64,000 nucleotides of DNA from JBDHWG01 sp046328505 (GTDB lineage Bacteria; Chloroflexota; Anaerolineae; Epilineales; JAHCIE01): assembly GCA_046328505.1 (NCBI GenBank), contig JAXLWL010000004.1:496001-560000 (forward strand), in the 5' to 3' direction. The notes beneath the pieces were generated by a model. That model was not told the origin of the DNA. It made no database searches and saw only the letters and a list, made by a program, of their open reading frames with translations. Shown piece after piece: positions 1 to 8,021 of the stretch. How positions within the stretch are numbered: the first letter of the stretch is position 1; every line of letters begins with the position of its first letter. Position numbers and translations under genes: made by a program.

Positions 1-2
1 CG

Positions 3-407
3 CAGCACGCCGTAAATGCGGCGCTTGGCGACGCGGCACACCTGCTCGGCTATGACGTGGCCCAGGCGCAACCGGGCGCTCCGCTGAGCGTGACTCTCTA
101 TTGGAAGGCAGACGCGCCCGCGCCCGCCGACTATAATGTCTTTGTGCATCTGCTGGCGCCGGACGGCTCGATTATCAGCCAGGTCGATCAGCGGCCGGGC
201 TTCGGCCACTACCCGACGAGCGCCTGGCGGGCCGGCGAGATCGTCGTAGACCCGTACACGCTCAGCGTGCCGGCCGGCACACCGCCCGGCAAGTATCGGC
301 TCGCCGTCGGGTGGTATGACGCGGCCGGCAACCGCCTGCCCGTGCGGGATACGTCGGGCGCGCCCCAGCCGGACGATCGTCTGCTGCTGGATGTGGATAT
401 TCAATAG
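3..407 (+). CDS. C-terminal fragment of a PMT-like membrane glycosyltransferase (beta-sandwich tail)
   Basis: The frame is open from the first bases of the window and ends with TAG at 405-407, so the start lies upstream. The visible 134 residues form one beta-sandwich repeat: a GYDVAQAQPG strand, SVTLYW, a VFVHLLAPDG segment, PTSAW..GE, then PGKYRLAVGWYD. The same order of motifs occurs at the C-terminus of the next gene (LAGYDLAQ, ELTLYW, FTHVVGPDG, PTTGWRPGEY, PGRYQIEVGLYD). It is therefore probably the end of a paralogue of that protein, acting outside the membrane. Only 5 bases separate it from the next start, so the two are probably cotranscribed. The catalytic part is not visible, so the enzyme call is by analogy. 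Confidence 0.7.
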   Translation, partial: QHAVNAALGDAAHLLGYDVAQAQPGAPLSVTLYWKADAPAPADYNVFVHLLAPDGSIISQVDQRPGFGHYPTSAWRAGEIVVDPYTLSVPAGTPPGKYRLAVGWYDAAGNRLPVRDTSGAPQPDDRLLLDVDIQ

Positions 408-412
408 CAAGA

Positions 413-3208
413 ATGAGCACTGACTCGCGGACCGAATCGATCTCTCGTCCCTCGCGCCCAGGCCTCCGCGCGCTCTCCCTGAGCCGCGCGTGGGAGCTCG
501 TCATCAGCCACGCCGACATCGCCGCGCTGGTGATTATCCTGGTCGCCATCGCCGCCATCCTCTACAACACGATGGGCTGGCTCATCGTGGATGACGAGGG
601 GCTGTATCTGTATCAGGCATGGCGGGTGAGCCTGGGCGAGCTGCCGTATCGCGACCTGCTGACGCCGCAGCTACCCCTGTTCCTCGGCATCGGCGGGCTT
701 GTTGAGCGTATCTTTGGCCCGACGCCCGTGCCTCTGCGTGTCCTGAGCGCCTTGCTCATTGGCGGCGCCGGATGGGGCTTCTACCGCGTGTTCCGCCGCC
801 TGATGAGCCCGGCGCTCGCGCTCGTGGCCCTGGCCGCGTTCCTCGCCTTCCCCGACGTCTACCAGGTTGCGCGCGTCTATCGCCCCGAAGACTACATGCT
901 CTTCTTCATCGCGATGGGCTTCTGGGTGTTCGTCATCGCCGAGGAGCGCAAATCGCGCTTGTGGCTTGTGTTCTCAGGCATTCTCTTCGGCCTCGCCATC
1001 CTGACCAAGCTGTTCGGCGTGCTGGCGCTGGGCGGCGTTGTGCTCTACCTGCTGTGGCCGAGAACATGGGGCGGACGCCAGAACTGGACGCTCAAAGGGG
1101 CTATTCTGGACACGCTCGCCATCGGGCTGCCCGCGGCTATCCTGTCGGGCGGCGTCATGGGCATCCTGCTGCTGGCGATACCCGAGACGTGGACGGCGAT
1201 CTTCGGCCACCAGCTTATGCAGGGCAGCCAGCTGTCGCGTATGGAGGTGGTCCGCAAGGGCGTCGAGTTCTACGTGACCTACGCGGCGCAGTATGCCTCC
1301 CTCCTCGTGTTCGCCATACCGATGGCGATTGTCGCCTGGCGCCAGGGTGGGCGACGCACTCTCCTGGCGTGGCAGCTCCCGAGCCTCATCGCGTTCATCT
1401 TCCTGTCGCGCGAGCTGTGGTCGCGGCACCTCGTCTACCTCGTGCCGGCGTTCGTCGGCCTCTTCGCGATGAGCCTGGAGCCGATGCTGACCTGGACCAA
1501 GCGGGGTTTCCTGCTGCCCGCCATCATCGCGGCGATCATCCTGCCGTGGATTGTCGCCGACAACGTCGTTGCCAGTTACAGCGAGGACGGGACGTGGCGC
1601 GTCGCGGAGTTTCTCAAGCACGAGGTCGGAGCAGATGCTACCTTCCTGTCAGACTACGCGGGCCTAAACTACTTCGCCCAGCGCCCGGCGGGCTACGCGG
1701 CGGCCTCGCTGTCGCAAGGCGCGGCATCGAGCGGGCAGACGACCGGGGCGCGGCTCATCCAGGAGATGGAAGCGGACGGCGCCCGCGCCGTCGTGGTGGA
1801 CCAGTCGGAGTTTGGCAAATTGCGTTTCTTGCGCGACTTGAAGGAGTTCCAGGCCTACATTGACCAGAACTTCAAGCCGCTGGGCGTGTTCCGTCGCGGG
1901 CCGCAGCTCTTGCAGATCTACCGGCGCAAGGACGCGCCGCCCCTCGGCCCGGAGCTAAACTTCGACAACAAGCTGACGCTATTCAACGGCAGCCTGTCCA
2001 CCGATTCCGTGCCGAGCGGCGGGGCGCTCGACGTGGGGCTGCGCTTCGGCGTGCGCGCCCCGGCCCCCGCCGACCCTGACCGCTCGCCGCTGGACGAGAA
2101 CTACATCGCGTTGATTCACCTCGTGGACGACCAGGGAAATGTGTGGGGCCAGGGCGACGGGGCGCTGACAGACTCGGCGCGCAAGCAGACGGCGAGCTGG
2201 ATGGCGAACGAGCTGAACAGCGACAAAATGCGCCTGAACGTGCGGCCGGGGACACCGCCGGGCCACTACTCGGTCGTCGTCGGCGTCTACAGCCCCGACC
2301 AGAAGCGGCTGAACATCCTGAACGACGCGGGGAACCCGGTCGGGACGGAGTTCAAGATCGCCGATCTCCAGGTCACCGACCCGACCCGTCCACCATCGCC
2401 GGACGCGCTTAAGCTGTCGCGCTCGATGGACAAGGACCTGGGCGCGGCGCGGCTTGTCGGCGTGGGGCAGGACCGCGCGGCGGTGGATGCGGGCGACAGC
2501 GTCCATATCGAGCTGGGCTGGCAGGGAAAGCAGCCGGACGCAAGGGTGCAAATCGCGCTGGCGGGACCTGATGGCACGAGCCTCAGCGCCCAGACGTACC
2601 CGCTGGACGCGGAGCGAGGGCAGACCGTTCTCGGCCAGTATGATTATCTCGTGGACGCGGACACGCCCGGCGGCGATTACGCCATGACGGCGACGGTCGT
2701 AGGCGAGGACGGGAAGCCGTCAGGCGAGGCCACGGAGATCGGGCGGCTGACCGTGCGCCCGGTCGCCGTCAATCTCCAGCCTCCCGCGATCAGCCACCCA
2801 CTCCAGGGGACGCTCGGCGACCGCGTCGGGCTGGCGGGCTACGACCTGGCTCAGGCGAGCGTCAAGCCCGGCGCCAACGTAGAGCTAACGCTGTACTGGC
2901 ATCCGCAGGGGCGGCTCGACAAGAGCCTCAAAGTCTTTACCCACGTTGTCGGGCCGGATGGGAAGATCGTCGGGCAGGCCGACGCCATCCCGGTGAACGG
3001 CGGCCGCCCGACGACAGGGTGGCGGCCCGGCGAGTACATCGCCGACCACTACGTTATTCCCCTGGACCGTAATGCCGCGCCGGGGCGATACCAGATCGAG
3101 GTCGGCCTGTACGATGCGGCGACGGGGGAACGCCTGCCTGTGAAGGTGGATGGCGCAGCTGTCGAGGGCGGCCAGGTATTTTTGGGGCCGGTGGACGTCA
3201 CGCGATAA
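413..3208 (+). CDS. PMT/ArnT-type (GT39-like) membrane glycosyltransferase with extracytoplasmic beta-sandwich repeats
   Basis: A protein of 931 residues. Residues about 35-425 hold roughly ten hydrophobic helices. After the first helix comes an acidic motif, VDDEGLYLYQAW, at the place where PMT-type lipid-linked sugar transferases carry their catalytic Asp-Asp/Glu. The part after about residue 490 is soluble and contains three beta-sandwich modules, the last of them (from about 800) matching the fragment at 3-407. Families of this kind transfer sugars from polyprenyl-phosphate donors to lipid or protein acceptors on the outer face of the membrane; the acceptor here is unknown. ATG at 413 lies 5 bases after the upstream stop. 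A perfect hairpin follows the gene. The membrane-transferase class is fairly sure, the substrate is not. Confidence 0.75.
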   Translation: MSTDSRTESISRPSRPGLRALSLSRAWELVISHADIAALVIILVAIAAILYNTMGWLIVDDEGLYLYQAWRVSLGELPYRDLLTPQLPLFLGIGGLVERIFGPTPVPLRVLSALLIGGAGWGFYRVFRRLMSPALALVALAAFLAFPDVYQVARVYRPEDYMLFFIAMGFWVFVIAEERKSRLWLVFSGILFGLAILTKLFGVLALGGVVLYLLWPRTWGGRQNWTLKGAILDTLAIGLPAAILSGGVMGILLLAIPETWTAIFGHQLMQGSQLSRMEVVRKGVEFYVTYAAQYASLLVFAIPMAIVAWRQGGRRTLLAWQLPSLIAFIFLSRELWSRHLVYLVPAFVGLFAMSLEPMLTWTKRGFLLPAIIAAIILPWIVADNVVASYSEDGTWRVAEFLKHEVGADATFLSDYAGLNYFAQRPAGYAAASLSQGAASSGQTTGARLIQEMEADGARAVVVDQSEFGKLRFLRDLKEFQAYIDQNFKPLGVFRRGPQLLQIYRRKDAPPLGPELNFDNKLTLFNGSLSTDSVPSGGALDVGLRFGVRAPAPADPDRSPLDENYIALIHLVDDQGNVWGQGDGALTDSARKQTASWMANELNSDKMRLNVRPGTPPGHYSVVVGVYSPDQKRLNILNDAGNPVGTEFKIADLQVTDPTRPPSPDALKLSRSMDKDLGAARLVGVGQDRAAVDAGDSVHIELGWQGKQPDARVQIALAGPDGTSLSAQTYPLDAERGQTVLGQYDYLVDADTPGGDYAMTATVVGEDGKPSGEATEIGRLTVRPVAVNLQPPAISHPLQGTLGDRVGLAGYDLAQASVKPGANVELTLYWHPQGRLDKSLKVFTHVVGPDGKIVGQADAIPVNGGRPTTGWRPGEYIADHYVIPLDRNAAPGRYQIEVGLYDAATGERLPVKVDGAAVEGGQVFLGPVDVTR

Positions 3209-3226
3209 CCGAAGTACGTAACAAAT

Positions 3227-3254
3227 CAGCCCTGGGCGGCAAGGCCCAGGGCTG
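3227..3254. terminator. Hairpin between convergent genes
   Basis: A perfect 11-bp stem, CAGCCCTGGGC at 3227-3237 and GCCCAGGGCTG at 3244-3254, with a 6-base loop. It lies between the convergent PMT-like gene and mgsA. The short AT-rich stretch after it (GGTTATTT) is a weak tail, so it may work in both directions or with help. Confidence 0.6.
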
Positions 3255-3296
3255 AGGTTATTTCAGGCTATAGCGCCCGGACAACGGGCCGGGCTG

Positions 3297-3755
3297 TTAC
3301 GCGGGCGTCAGGCGCTCGCGGTACGCATCGTAGTCGGGCATGATTCGCTGGTATTCGCTCGACAACAACGGCGAGGCAATCATGAAATCGGCGGTGGCGC
3401 GGTTACATGCAACAGGGATGTTCCACACCACGGCAATGCGCAGAAGAGCCTTGACGTCTGGGTCATGGGGATGCGCGTCCAGCGGGTCCCAGAAGAAGAT
3501 GAGAAAGTCGATCTCACCCTCGGAGATTTTTGCGCCAATCTGCTGGTCCCCGCCCAGCGGACCACTCTGTAGCTTGGTGACCTCGACCCCGAGGACCTCC
3601 TCCAGCAGACGTCCCGTCGTGCCGGTCGCGTATAGGTGATGCTGCGCGAGAACGAAGCGGTTGTACTCCGCCCACTCTAGCAACTCCTTCTTCTTGTTAT
3701 CGTGGGCGACCAGAGCGATATGCTTAGCCTCGATAGGTATACTCACGTAATCCAT
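3297..3755 (-). CDS. mgsA: Methylglyoxal synthase
   Basis: 152 residues, the usual length. The enzyme converts dihydroxyacetone phosphate to methylglyoxal and phosphate, a cytoplasmic bypass of lower glycolysis. The family blocks are all present: KHIALVAHDNKK near the start, LYATGTTG (phosphate binding), SGPLGGDQQIGA with its catalytic Asp, IDFLIFFWDPL, HPHDPDVKALLR and VWNIPVACN. The frame is open further upstream, but homology begins at M-D-Y-V and AAAGGAG sits 8 bases before this ATG, so 3755 is chosen. It is single-gene, with its own promoter and a 5' leader that folds just ahead of the ribosome site. Confidence 0.93.
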   Translation of the reverse strand: MDYVSIPIEAKHIALVAHDNKKKELLEWAEYNRFVLAQHHLYATGTTGRLLEEVLGVEVTKLQSGPLGGDQQIGAKISEGEIDFLIFFWDPLDAHPHDPDVKALLRIAVVWNIPVACNRATADFMIASPLLSSEYQRIMPDYDAYRERLTPA

Positions 3756-3773
3756 TACAAACGACTCCTTTCG

Positions 3774-3828
3774 GGACAGAAGCCAACCTGAGATGTCGGA
3801 CGAAATGTAGGTGTCGGTCAGTCTGTCC
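3774..3828 (-). promoter_or_regulatory. mgsA leader hairpin next to the ribosome-binding site
   Basis: In the mgsA mRNA, GGACAGA-CUGACC (plus-strand 3828-3816) can pair with GGUUGG-CU-UCUGUCC (3788-3774), giving 13 pairs with a 2-base bulge. The stem ends only a few bases before AAAGGAG. A second, perfect 9-bp hairpin (3843-3867) lies further upstream in the same leader. I know no riboswitch class that matches; control of translation is an inference from position. Confidence 0.4.
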
Positions 3829-3936
3829 TCCCAAACAAATACAGCCGTGAGACGGTTGCTCACGGCTTAGTGAATGCGTCGCGCCAAACTGCTACGCAAC
3901 GCGATGTCAACTATGACATTGTTCTACAACACTCTT

Positions 3937-3965
3937 ATTATAGCCGCGTATAGTAAATAAAGCAA
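3937..3965 (-). promoter_or_regulatory. Promoter of mgsA
   Basis: On the minus strand TTGCTT (3965-3960), a 17-base spacer and a perfect TATAAT (3942-3937). The -35 matches the consensus at 3 of 6 positions. The predicted transcript has a leader of about 175 bases with the two hairpins described for this gene. Confidence 0.6.
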
Positions 3966-4057
3966 GTTTTCGCGGCGCGTAACAAGTCGGAGAAGTAAGC
4001 GTCTAAATTGGTGATGGTCCGTGTCTTTGGACTTCGCTAGAAAGGCTTGCGTGGAGA

Positions 4058-4243
4058 ATGACCAGACTACGCTTTGGGTCGCAACTCGAAGCAAATCTCT
4101 TCGAGCAGGCTCTCAAGGACCAGCATGTTCCATATGAACGGCAGGGTCCCGTCACGATTTCGATTCCGCAAAAACTGAGCCAGCGCGCTGTGGATTGGCT
4201 TGAAGACGTGTCGCGCATTCACTGCATCGGGCGACGCGACTAA
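4058..4243 (+). CDS. Small hypothetical protein
   Basis: 61 residues with a charged, amphipathic composition (RLRFGSQLEANLFEQAL, then VPYERQGPVTISIP and AVDWLEDVSRIHC). It looks like a compact alpha/beta fold with no membrane segment, and resembles short DUF2007-type proteins, which I cannot confirm. GGAG lies immediately before the ATG, which is too close, while AAAGG lies 12 bases upstream, so the ribosome site is poor. It stands alone between mgsA (divergent) and a pair of gene remnants. It may be real because codon use fits the neighbours; no function is proposed. Confidence 0.45.
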   Translation: MTRLRFGSQLEANLFEQALKDQHVPYERQGPVTISIPQKLSQRAVDWLEDVSRIHCIGRRD

Positions 4244-4372
4244 CAGCCACAAAACAATCTGAAATCTGAATTGTTTGCCGCGAGGTTGGGTGGCGAGGCA
4301 GCCGCTCGGCCTCGCATTGTTTTCGGCCCTTGCCCGCCCGGCATGCTCCCTGCACCCTGGCCGTCATTCTGA

Positions 4373-4570
4373 AGTACACACTCGGTCGGAAACCCGCAAA
4401 TCGATACGCTCGCCGACGGTCTGTTTCACGCCGGCACCTGGGTTGTGACGGCGATTGGCCTGGGGATGCTGTGGCGGGCCGGGCGGCGGCCAGACGCGCT
4501 CTGGTCGACCGGCGTCTTCGTCGGGGCGCTCCTCATGGGCTGGGGGCTGTTCGACCTCGTCGAGGGCCTG
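4373..4570 (+). pseudogene. DUF2243 membrane protein fragment
   Basis: This frame, opening right after a stop at 4370-4372, reads DTLADGLFHAGTWVVTAIGL, then WRAGRRPDALWSTG and GALLMGWGLFDLVEGL. These are the middle and late blocks of DUF2243 membrane proteins (LADGLFHAGTW and LLGWGLFNLVEG). The N-terminal blocks and the histidine-rich end that normally follows VEGL are missing. The frame continues to 4732, but from about 4571 it is antisense to another gene remnant. I read this as a decayed gene truncated at both ends. Confidence 0.6.
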
Positions 4571-4771
4571 GACGATGGGGACAATGAGCAAATCCATCCA
4601 GTCCCACAGCGTCTTGCCGGCGAACCCCGTCCACGCGATAGGATAGAGCCGCCAGGCGAGGAGGGCGAGAGCAGCAACAAGCGCCAGCGCACCGAGAATC
4701 CGCAACGTCGGACGCGGGCGCGGCGCTTCTGAGGGGCCTTGAGCCTCAATGCCTGGGTGCTGCTCTGCCAT
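4571..4771 (-). pseudogene. Truncated N-terminus of a small membrane protein
   Basis: From ATG at 4771 the minus strand encodes a proline-rich start, a hydrophobic helix (ILGALALVAALALLAW) and then AWTGFAGKTLWDWMDLLIVP. I recall this arrangement from short Chloroflexota membrane proteins that continue into a second helix and a charged tail, often with pentapeptide repeats. Here the likeness ends after LLIVPIV, exactly where the opposing DUF2243 fragment begins, and the frame then runs antisense through it to 4364. There is no Shine-Dalgarno sequence: the upstream bases belong to the terminator of the Nudix gene. Probably a gene fragment fused head-on to another one. Confidence 0.5.
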
Positions 4772-4785
4772 AGTGTCCGCAAAGC

Positions 4786-4815
4786 AAAAAGGAGGCCACC
4801 GGGCAGGCGCCTCCT
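4786..4815 (-). terminator. Intrinsic terminator of the Nudix gene
   Basis: On the minus strand AGGAGGC (4815-4809), a 12-base loop, GCCTCCT (4796-4790), then a T run (complement of AAAAA at 4786-4790). It lies just beyond the stop of the Nudix gene at 4837. Confidence 0.75.
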
Positions 4816-4836
4816 ATTCGCTCGGACACCTGAATG

Positions 4837-5280
4837 TCACAAGTAGGCGTCGCTCGGTAGGTCGTCGGGGACTTCCCACAGCTGGCGTCGCAGCATGTTG
4901 GAGCCTTGCTGCAAGGCGCGGAGAGCCACAGAGCGGTCGAACTCGAAAATGGGATCCTGGAGCGCCGTTAGCCCACCGGCATCCAGCCACTGTATGTCGG
5001 CCAGGCCGACCCCTGTCGCTTCCTGCGCTGCGCCATCTCGGGGCGCGACGGCGAGCACCGCTACCTGACCGTCCGCCTCGTCACGCAAGGCGACAAGCCC
5101 CTGAATTTCGACTTCCAGGGCAACCTCCTCTTTGAACTTGCGGGACATGGCCTGGGCCAGGCTCTCGTCGGGGCGAACATGGCCGCCGGGCAGCATCCAC
5201 GAGAAGCTGCCATAATTCTGCTTGACGAACAATACGCGGTCGCCTGAGCGCAGGAGACCAAGCACGATGCTGGTTTTCAA
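4837..5280 (-). CDS. Nudix hydrolase family protein with a degenerate Nudix box
   Basis: 147 residues, usual for a single Nudix domain, which hydrolyses nucleoside diphosphates linked to another group. The N-terminal strand (SIVLGLLRSGDRVLFVKQ), WMLPGG and the Nudix box are clear. The box reads G-H-V-R-P-D-E-x7-R-K-F-K-E-E-V-A-L. Compared with the consensus REUXEEXGU, the first metal-site Glu is Lys and the Gly is Ala; the last two Glu remain. Activity may be altered or lost. It is a single gene followed by a good terminator. The natural substrate cannot be told. Confidence 0.75.
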   Translation of the reverse strand: MKTSIVLGLLRSGDRVLFVKQNYGSFSWMLPGGHVRPDESLAQAMSRKFKEEVALEVEIQGLVALRDEADGQVAVLAVAPRDGAAQEATGVGLADIQWLDAGGLTALQDPIFEFDRSVALRALQQGSNMLRRQLWEVPDDLPSDAYL

Positions 5281-5380
5281 ATCGCCTCCCGTCCGCTAAC
5301 GGATTTTCGACGCCTGGCGTCTGTTGGCCTATATTATGCTCAACACAGTTTGATAAAATCAAGACGGGAAGAATACAACG

Positions 5381-6733
5381 ATGTCGAAGAACGAAGCGAT
5401 TTCTCCCCAGGAACTCCCAGGGCGAGGAGAGGGCGCGCAGACGCACGCCGCCTCGCAGTCCATTGTCCCGGCGCAGACGGAGGCTGAAGATCGCCGGGTC
5501 GAGGAGCGCAGCCAAGCGGGAGTGATGGGGCGGACCTTCGAGGCACTGAAGTACCCCAACTATCGTCTCTGGTTCATGGGCCAACTGGTTTCGCTTGTGG
5601 GAACCTGGATGCAGACGACGGCCCAAGGCTTCCTGATCTTTCAGTTGACGCACTCGACGGCCTACCTGGGTTATGTGGGGTTCGCGGCCGGCATCCCATC
5701 CTGGGTCTTCATGCTCTACGGGGGCGTAGTCGCCGATCGAGTGTCGCGCCGCAATCTGCTGATTATCACCCAGACGAGCATGATGATACTGGCGTTCATC
5801 CAGGCCGGGCTGACCTTCCTTAACATCATACAGCCGTGGCAGATCATTGTGTTGGCCTTCATGCTCGGCATCGCGAACGCTTTCGATGCTCCGGCGCGTC
5901 AAGCTTTCGTCCTGGAGCTCGTGGACCGTCGAGCGCTGACCAACGCCATCGCGTTGAACTCTGGCATGTTCAACGCGGCGACCGTCGTCGGCCCGGCCGT
6001 CGCCGGCCTGACGTATGCCGCTTTTGGCGCTGCCTGGTGCTTCACCATCAATGGCCTGTCGTTCATTGCCGTCATCGTCGCTCTGGCGCTGATGCACATC
6101 AAGAACGTGGCCCGAGCGCCGCGCACCGGGCGAACCCTGGATCAGCTGAAGGAAGGCCTCAACTACACACTGTCGCACCCCATGATCCGGACGCTGATCG
6201 CCGTCGCCGGTGTTGGCGCTCTCTTCGGCGGGGCGTACGCGACCCTCTTGCCGGCCTGGGCAGTGGATGTGCTTGGCGGCGACGCCATGACCAACGGCCT
6301 GCTCCAATCGGCGCGCGGCGTCGGCTCACTGATCGGCGCCCTGATGATCGCGTCCATGGGGCCGTACCTGCAACGCGGAAAACTGCTGACCTTTGGAACC
6401 TTCGTGTACCCGGTCCTGCTTATCTTTTTCGCCCTGGTGCAGTGGCTTCCGCTGTCACTCGTTGTGCTGGCCGGTGTGGGGTGGGGCGCGATGGTCGTGT
6501 TCAACATGGCGAACACGCTGGTGCAGACGCAGGTATCGGATGTGCTGCGCGGGCGCGTCATGGGCGTCTACACGCTGACGTTCTTCGGCGGCATGCCCCT
6601 CGGCGCACTGTGGGCCGGCGCGCTGGCTAACTACATCGGCGCGCCGTGGACGATCATTATCAGCGGCGTCATCTCCCTCGCATTCGCCTTCGTATTCTGG
6701 ATATTCGTTCCGAGACTTCGAGCCCTCGCCTGA
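5381..6733 (+). CDS. MFS transporter, EntS-like (MFS_3 family)
   Basis: 450 residues with about twelve hydrophobic helices after a hydrophilic, glutamine- and glutamate-rich N-terminal tail of about 50 residues. Family blocks are YRLWFMGQLVSLVGTWMQ in helix 1, the loop GGVVADRVSRRNLL after helix 2, ANAFDAPARQAFV and DVLRGRVMGVYTL. This group exports siderophores, drugs or other small molecules from the cytoplasm; the substrate here is unknown. GGGAAGAA precedes the ATG by 7 bases. The tail is longer than usual, and a start near 5525 would remove it, but the ribosome site favours 5381. The gene is followed closely by the kinase-like gene on the same strand. Confidence 0.85.
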   Translation: MSKNEAISPQELPGRGEGAQTHAASQSIVPAQTEAEDRRVEERSQAGVMGRTFEALKYPNYRLWFMGQLVSLVGTWMQTTAQGFLIFQLTHSTAYLGYVGFAAGIPSWVFMLYGGVVADRVSRRNLLIITQTSMMILAFIQAGLTFLNIIQPWQIIVLAFMLGIANAFDAPARQAFVLELVDRRALTNAIALNSGMFNAATVVGPAVAGLTYAAFGAAWCFTINGLSFIAVIVALALMHIKNVARAPRTGRTLDQLKEGLNYTLSHPMIRTLIAVAGVGALFGGAYATLLPAWAVDVLGGDAMTNGLLQSARGVGSLIGALMIASMGPYLQRGKLLTFGTFVYPVLLIFFALVQWLPLSLVVLAGVGWGAMVVFNMANTLVQTQVSDVLRGRVMGVYTLTFFGGMPLGALWAGALANYIGAPWTIIISGVISLAFAFVFWIFVPRLRALA

Positions 6734-6769
6734 ACCGGCGTTGGCTCACGAGCAGTAAGGGGACACGAC

Positions 6770-7426
6770 ATGGCTGTGATTACGATTTCCCGCTATACCG
6801 GGAGTGGGGGGCAGGCCATCGGTGAAAAGGTGGCCGAGCGGCTGGGGGCTGAGTATCTCGACACGCAGATTGTGCAGGAAGTGGCGCGGCGGCTGGGCAT
6901 CTCGCCGCAGTCGGCGCGGGCGCACGACGAGGCCGCCGACTCCTTCGTCGACCGTCTCACGCGCATCATGTGGCTGTCAAACACGTCGCTCGTCCCAATG
7001 GACATGGGCCAGGTGCCTGTCGATTACGAATCCCCAGCCCAGCAGGAGCTGGCGGTGACCCAGCAGATGGTCCGCGAAGTGGCCGCTCAGGGCAATGCCG
7101 TCATCTTTGGGCATGGCTCCCAGTTCATCCTCGCCAAAGCACCCGGCGTGCTGCACGTCCAATGCATCGCGCCCCTCGCTTACCGGGTACAGCGCGTGAT
7201 GCGGAACCGAAATGTCTCGCAGCCTGAAGCGGAAAAGTGGGTGAAGCATGAGGATGAGCGCCGCGCCGGCTACCTGCGCCAGTTCTACCACGTGGACTGG
7301 CGCGACCCCACCCCGTTTCACCTTGTCCTGAACACGGCGATGTGGAGCGAAGACCAGTGCGTCGAGCTAATCATCCGCGCATCCGAGATGCTTTCTAAGA
7401 GCGACGGAACGAGCGCCAAATCTTGA
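6770..7426 (+). CDS. Cytidylate kinase-like family protein
   Basis: 218 residues. It starts with VITISRYTGSGGQAIGEKVAERLG, a P-loop variant typical of the cytidylate-kinase-like family (Cytidylate_kin2), followed by YLDTQIVQEVARRLG. A long middle helix region and VIFGHGSQFIL, then RNVSQPEAEKWVKHEDERRAGYLRQFYHVDW with the arginine-rich lid, also fit. True cytidylate kinases phosphorylate CMP/dCMP; members of this branch often lack a proven substrate. AAGGGGA lies 6 bases before the ATG. The gap from the MFS gene is 36 bases, so cotranscription is likely. Confidence 0.8.
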   Translation: MAVITISRYTGSGGQAIGEKVAERLGAEYLDTQIVQEVARRLGISPQSARAHDEAADSFVDRLTRIMWLSNTSLVPMDMGQVPVDYESPAQQELAVTQQMVREVAAQGNAVIFGHGSQFILAKAPGVLHVQCIAPLAYRVQRVMRNRNVSQPEAEKWVKHEDERRAGYLRQFYHVDWRDPTPFHLVLNTAMWSEDQCVELIIRASEMLSKSDGTSAKS

Positions 7427-7439
7427 GCATCTTGCAGGG

Positions 7440-8021
7440 CTACGCGTTCTGCTGAGCGGTAGCCTGATCTAGCAAATCTGCGACACCCAATTCCAGTGCA
7501 GACGCGCGCATGTAATCCACGTCCAGGGCGTCCTTCTGCGTTTTAAAAATGCCCAGTACATCGCGCCACTGACGTTCGGAGACTTCGCCACCCATGCGGT
7601 ACCACTCCAGCTTCGCCAGAATCGTATCCTCAGCGCTCGCGACATAAATCGCGCGTTCAGGCTGGGTAGCCACGATCTGGCGGACGCGCCGCCGAAACTG
7701 GGCCTCGTCGAAGGATCGGTGGCGGGAGAGGAACACGTCAACTTTGAACATTGTCTCGAGGTGAATGAGGTTGAAGCTCGCCCGATTCTCAATTGCCTCT
7801 CGAATTGACTGCACATCGATGTAGAACGTTTGCGAGAGGGCCTGTTCCAGTGGCGCAACATGTTGTGGTTGCAGGTCAGCGACAAGGTCGGCGTCCATTG
7901 TCATCCGCATCACGCCGTGTATTGTGCTGGCAACCGATCCCGCGACGAAGTAGGGAACTCCCAGGTTGTCGAAGACTTCGACGACTAACAAGATGACTCC
8001 CAGGGGATCACTTGTCTGCAT
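7440..8021 (-). CDS. Nucleotidyltransferase family protein (AbiEii/DUF6036-like)
   Basis: 193 residues. The minimal nucleotidyltransferase signature is visible: PYFVAGSVASTIHG, then MTMDADLV with the two metal-binding Asp, and a third acidic strand MFKVDVFLS. Downstream are AEDTILAKLEWYRMGG and RQWRDVLGI, a pattern common in AbiEii-type and related toxin nucleotidyltransferases. The frame extends upstream, but ATG at 8021 is preferred because homology begins there. This start overlaps the stop of the 97-residue gene by 14 bases, so translation is coupled. The pair may be a toxin/antitoxin-like module; this is inference from architecture only. Confidence 0.75.
   Translation of the reverse strand: MQTSDPLGVILLVVEVFDNLGVPYFVAGSVASTIHGVMRMTMDADLVADLQPQHVAPLEQALSQTFYIDVQSIREAIENRASFNLIHLETMFKVDVFLSRHRSFDEAQFRRRVRQIVATQPERAIYVASAEDTILAKLEWYRMGGEVSERQWRDVLGIFKTQKDALDVDYMRASALELGVADLLDQATAQQNA

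Noticed and set aside
5081..6307. Long minus-strand frame (408 codons) opposite the MFS gene
   Set aside because: It is antisense to a well-supported transporter, has no family motif and runs into the Nudix gene; a product of high GC codon bias.
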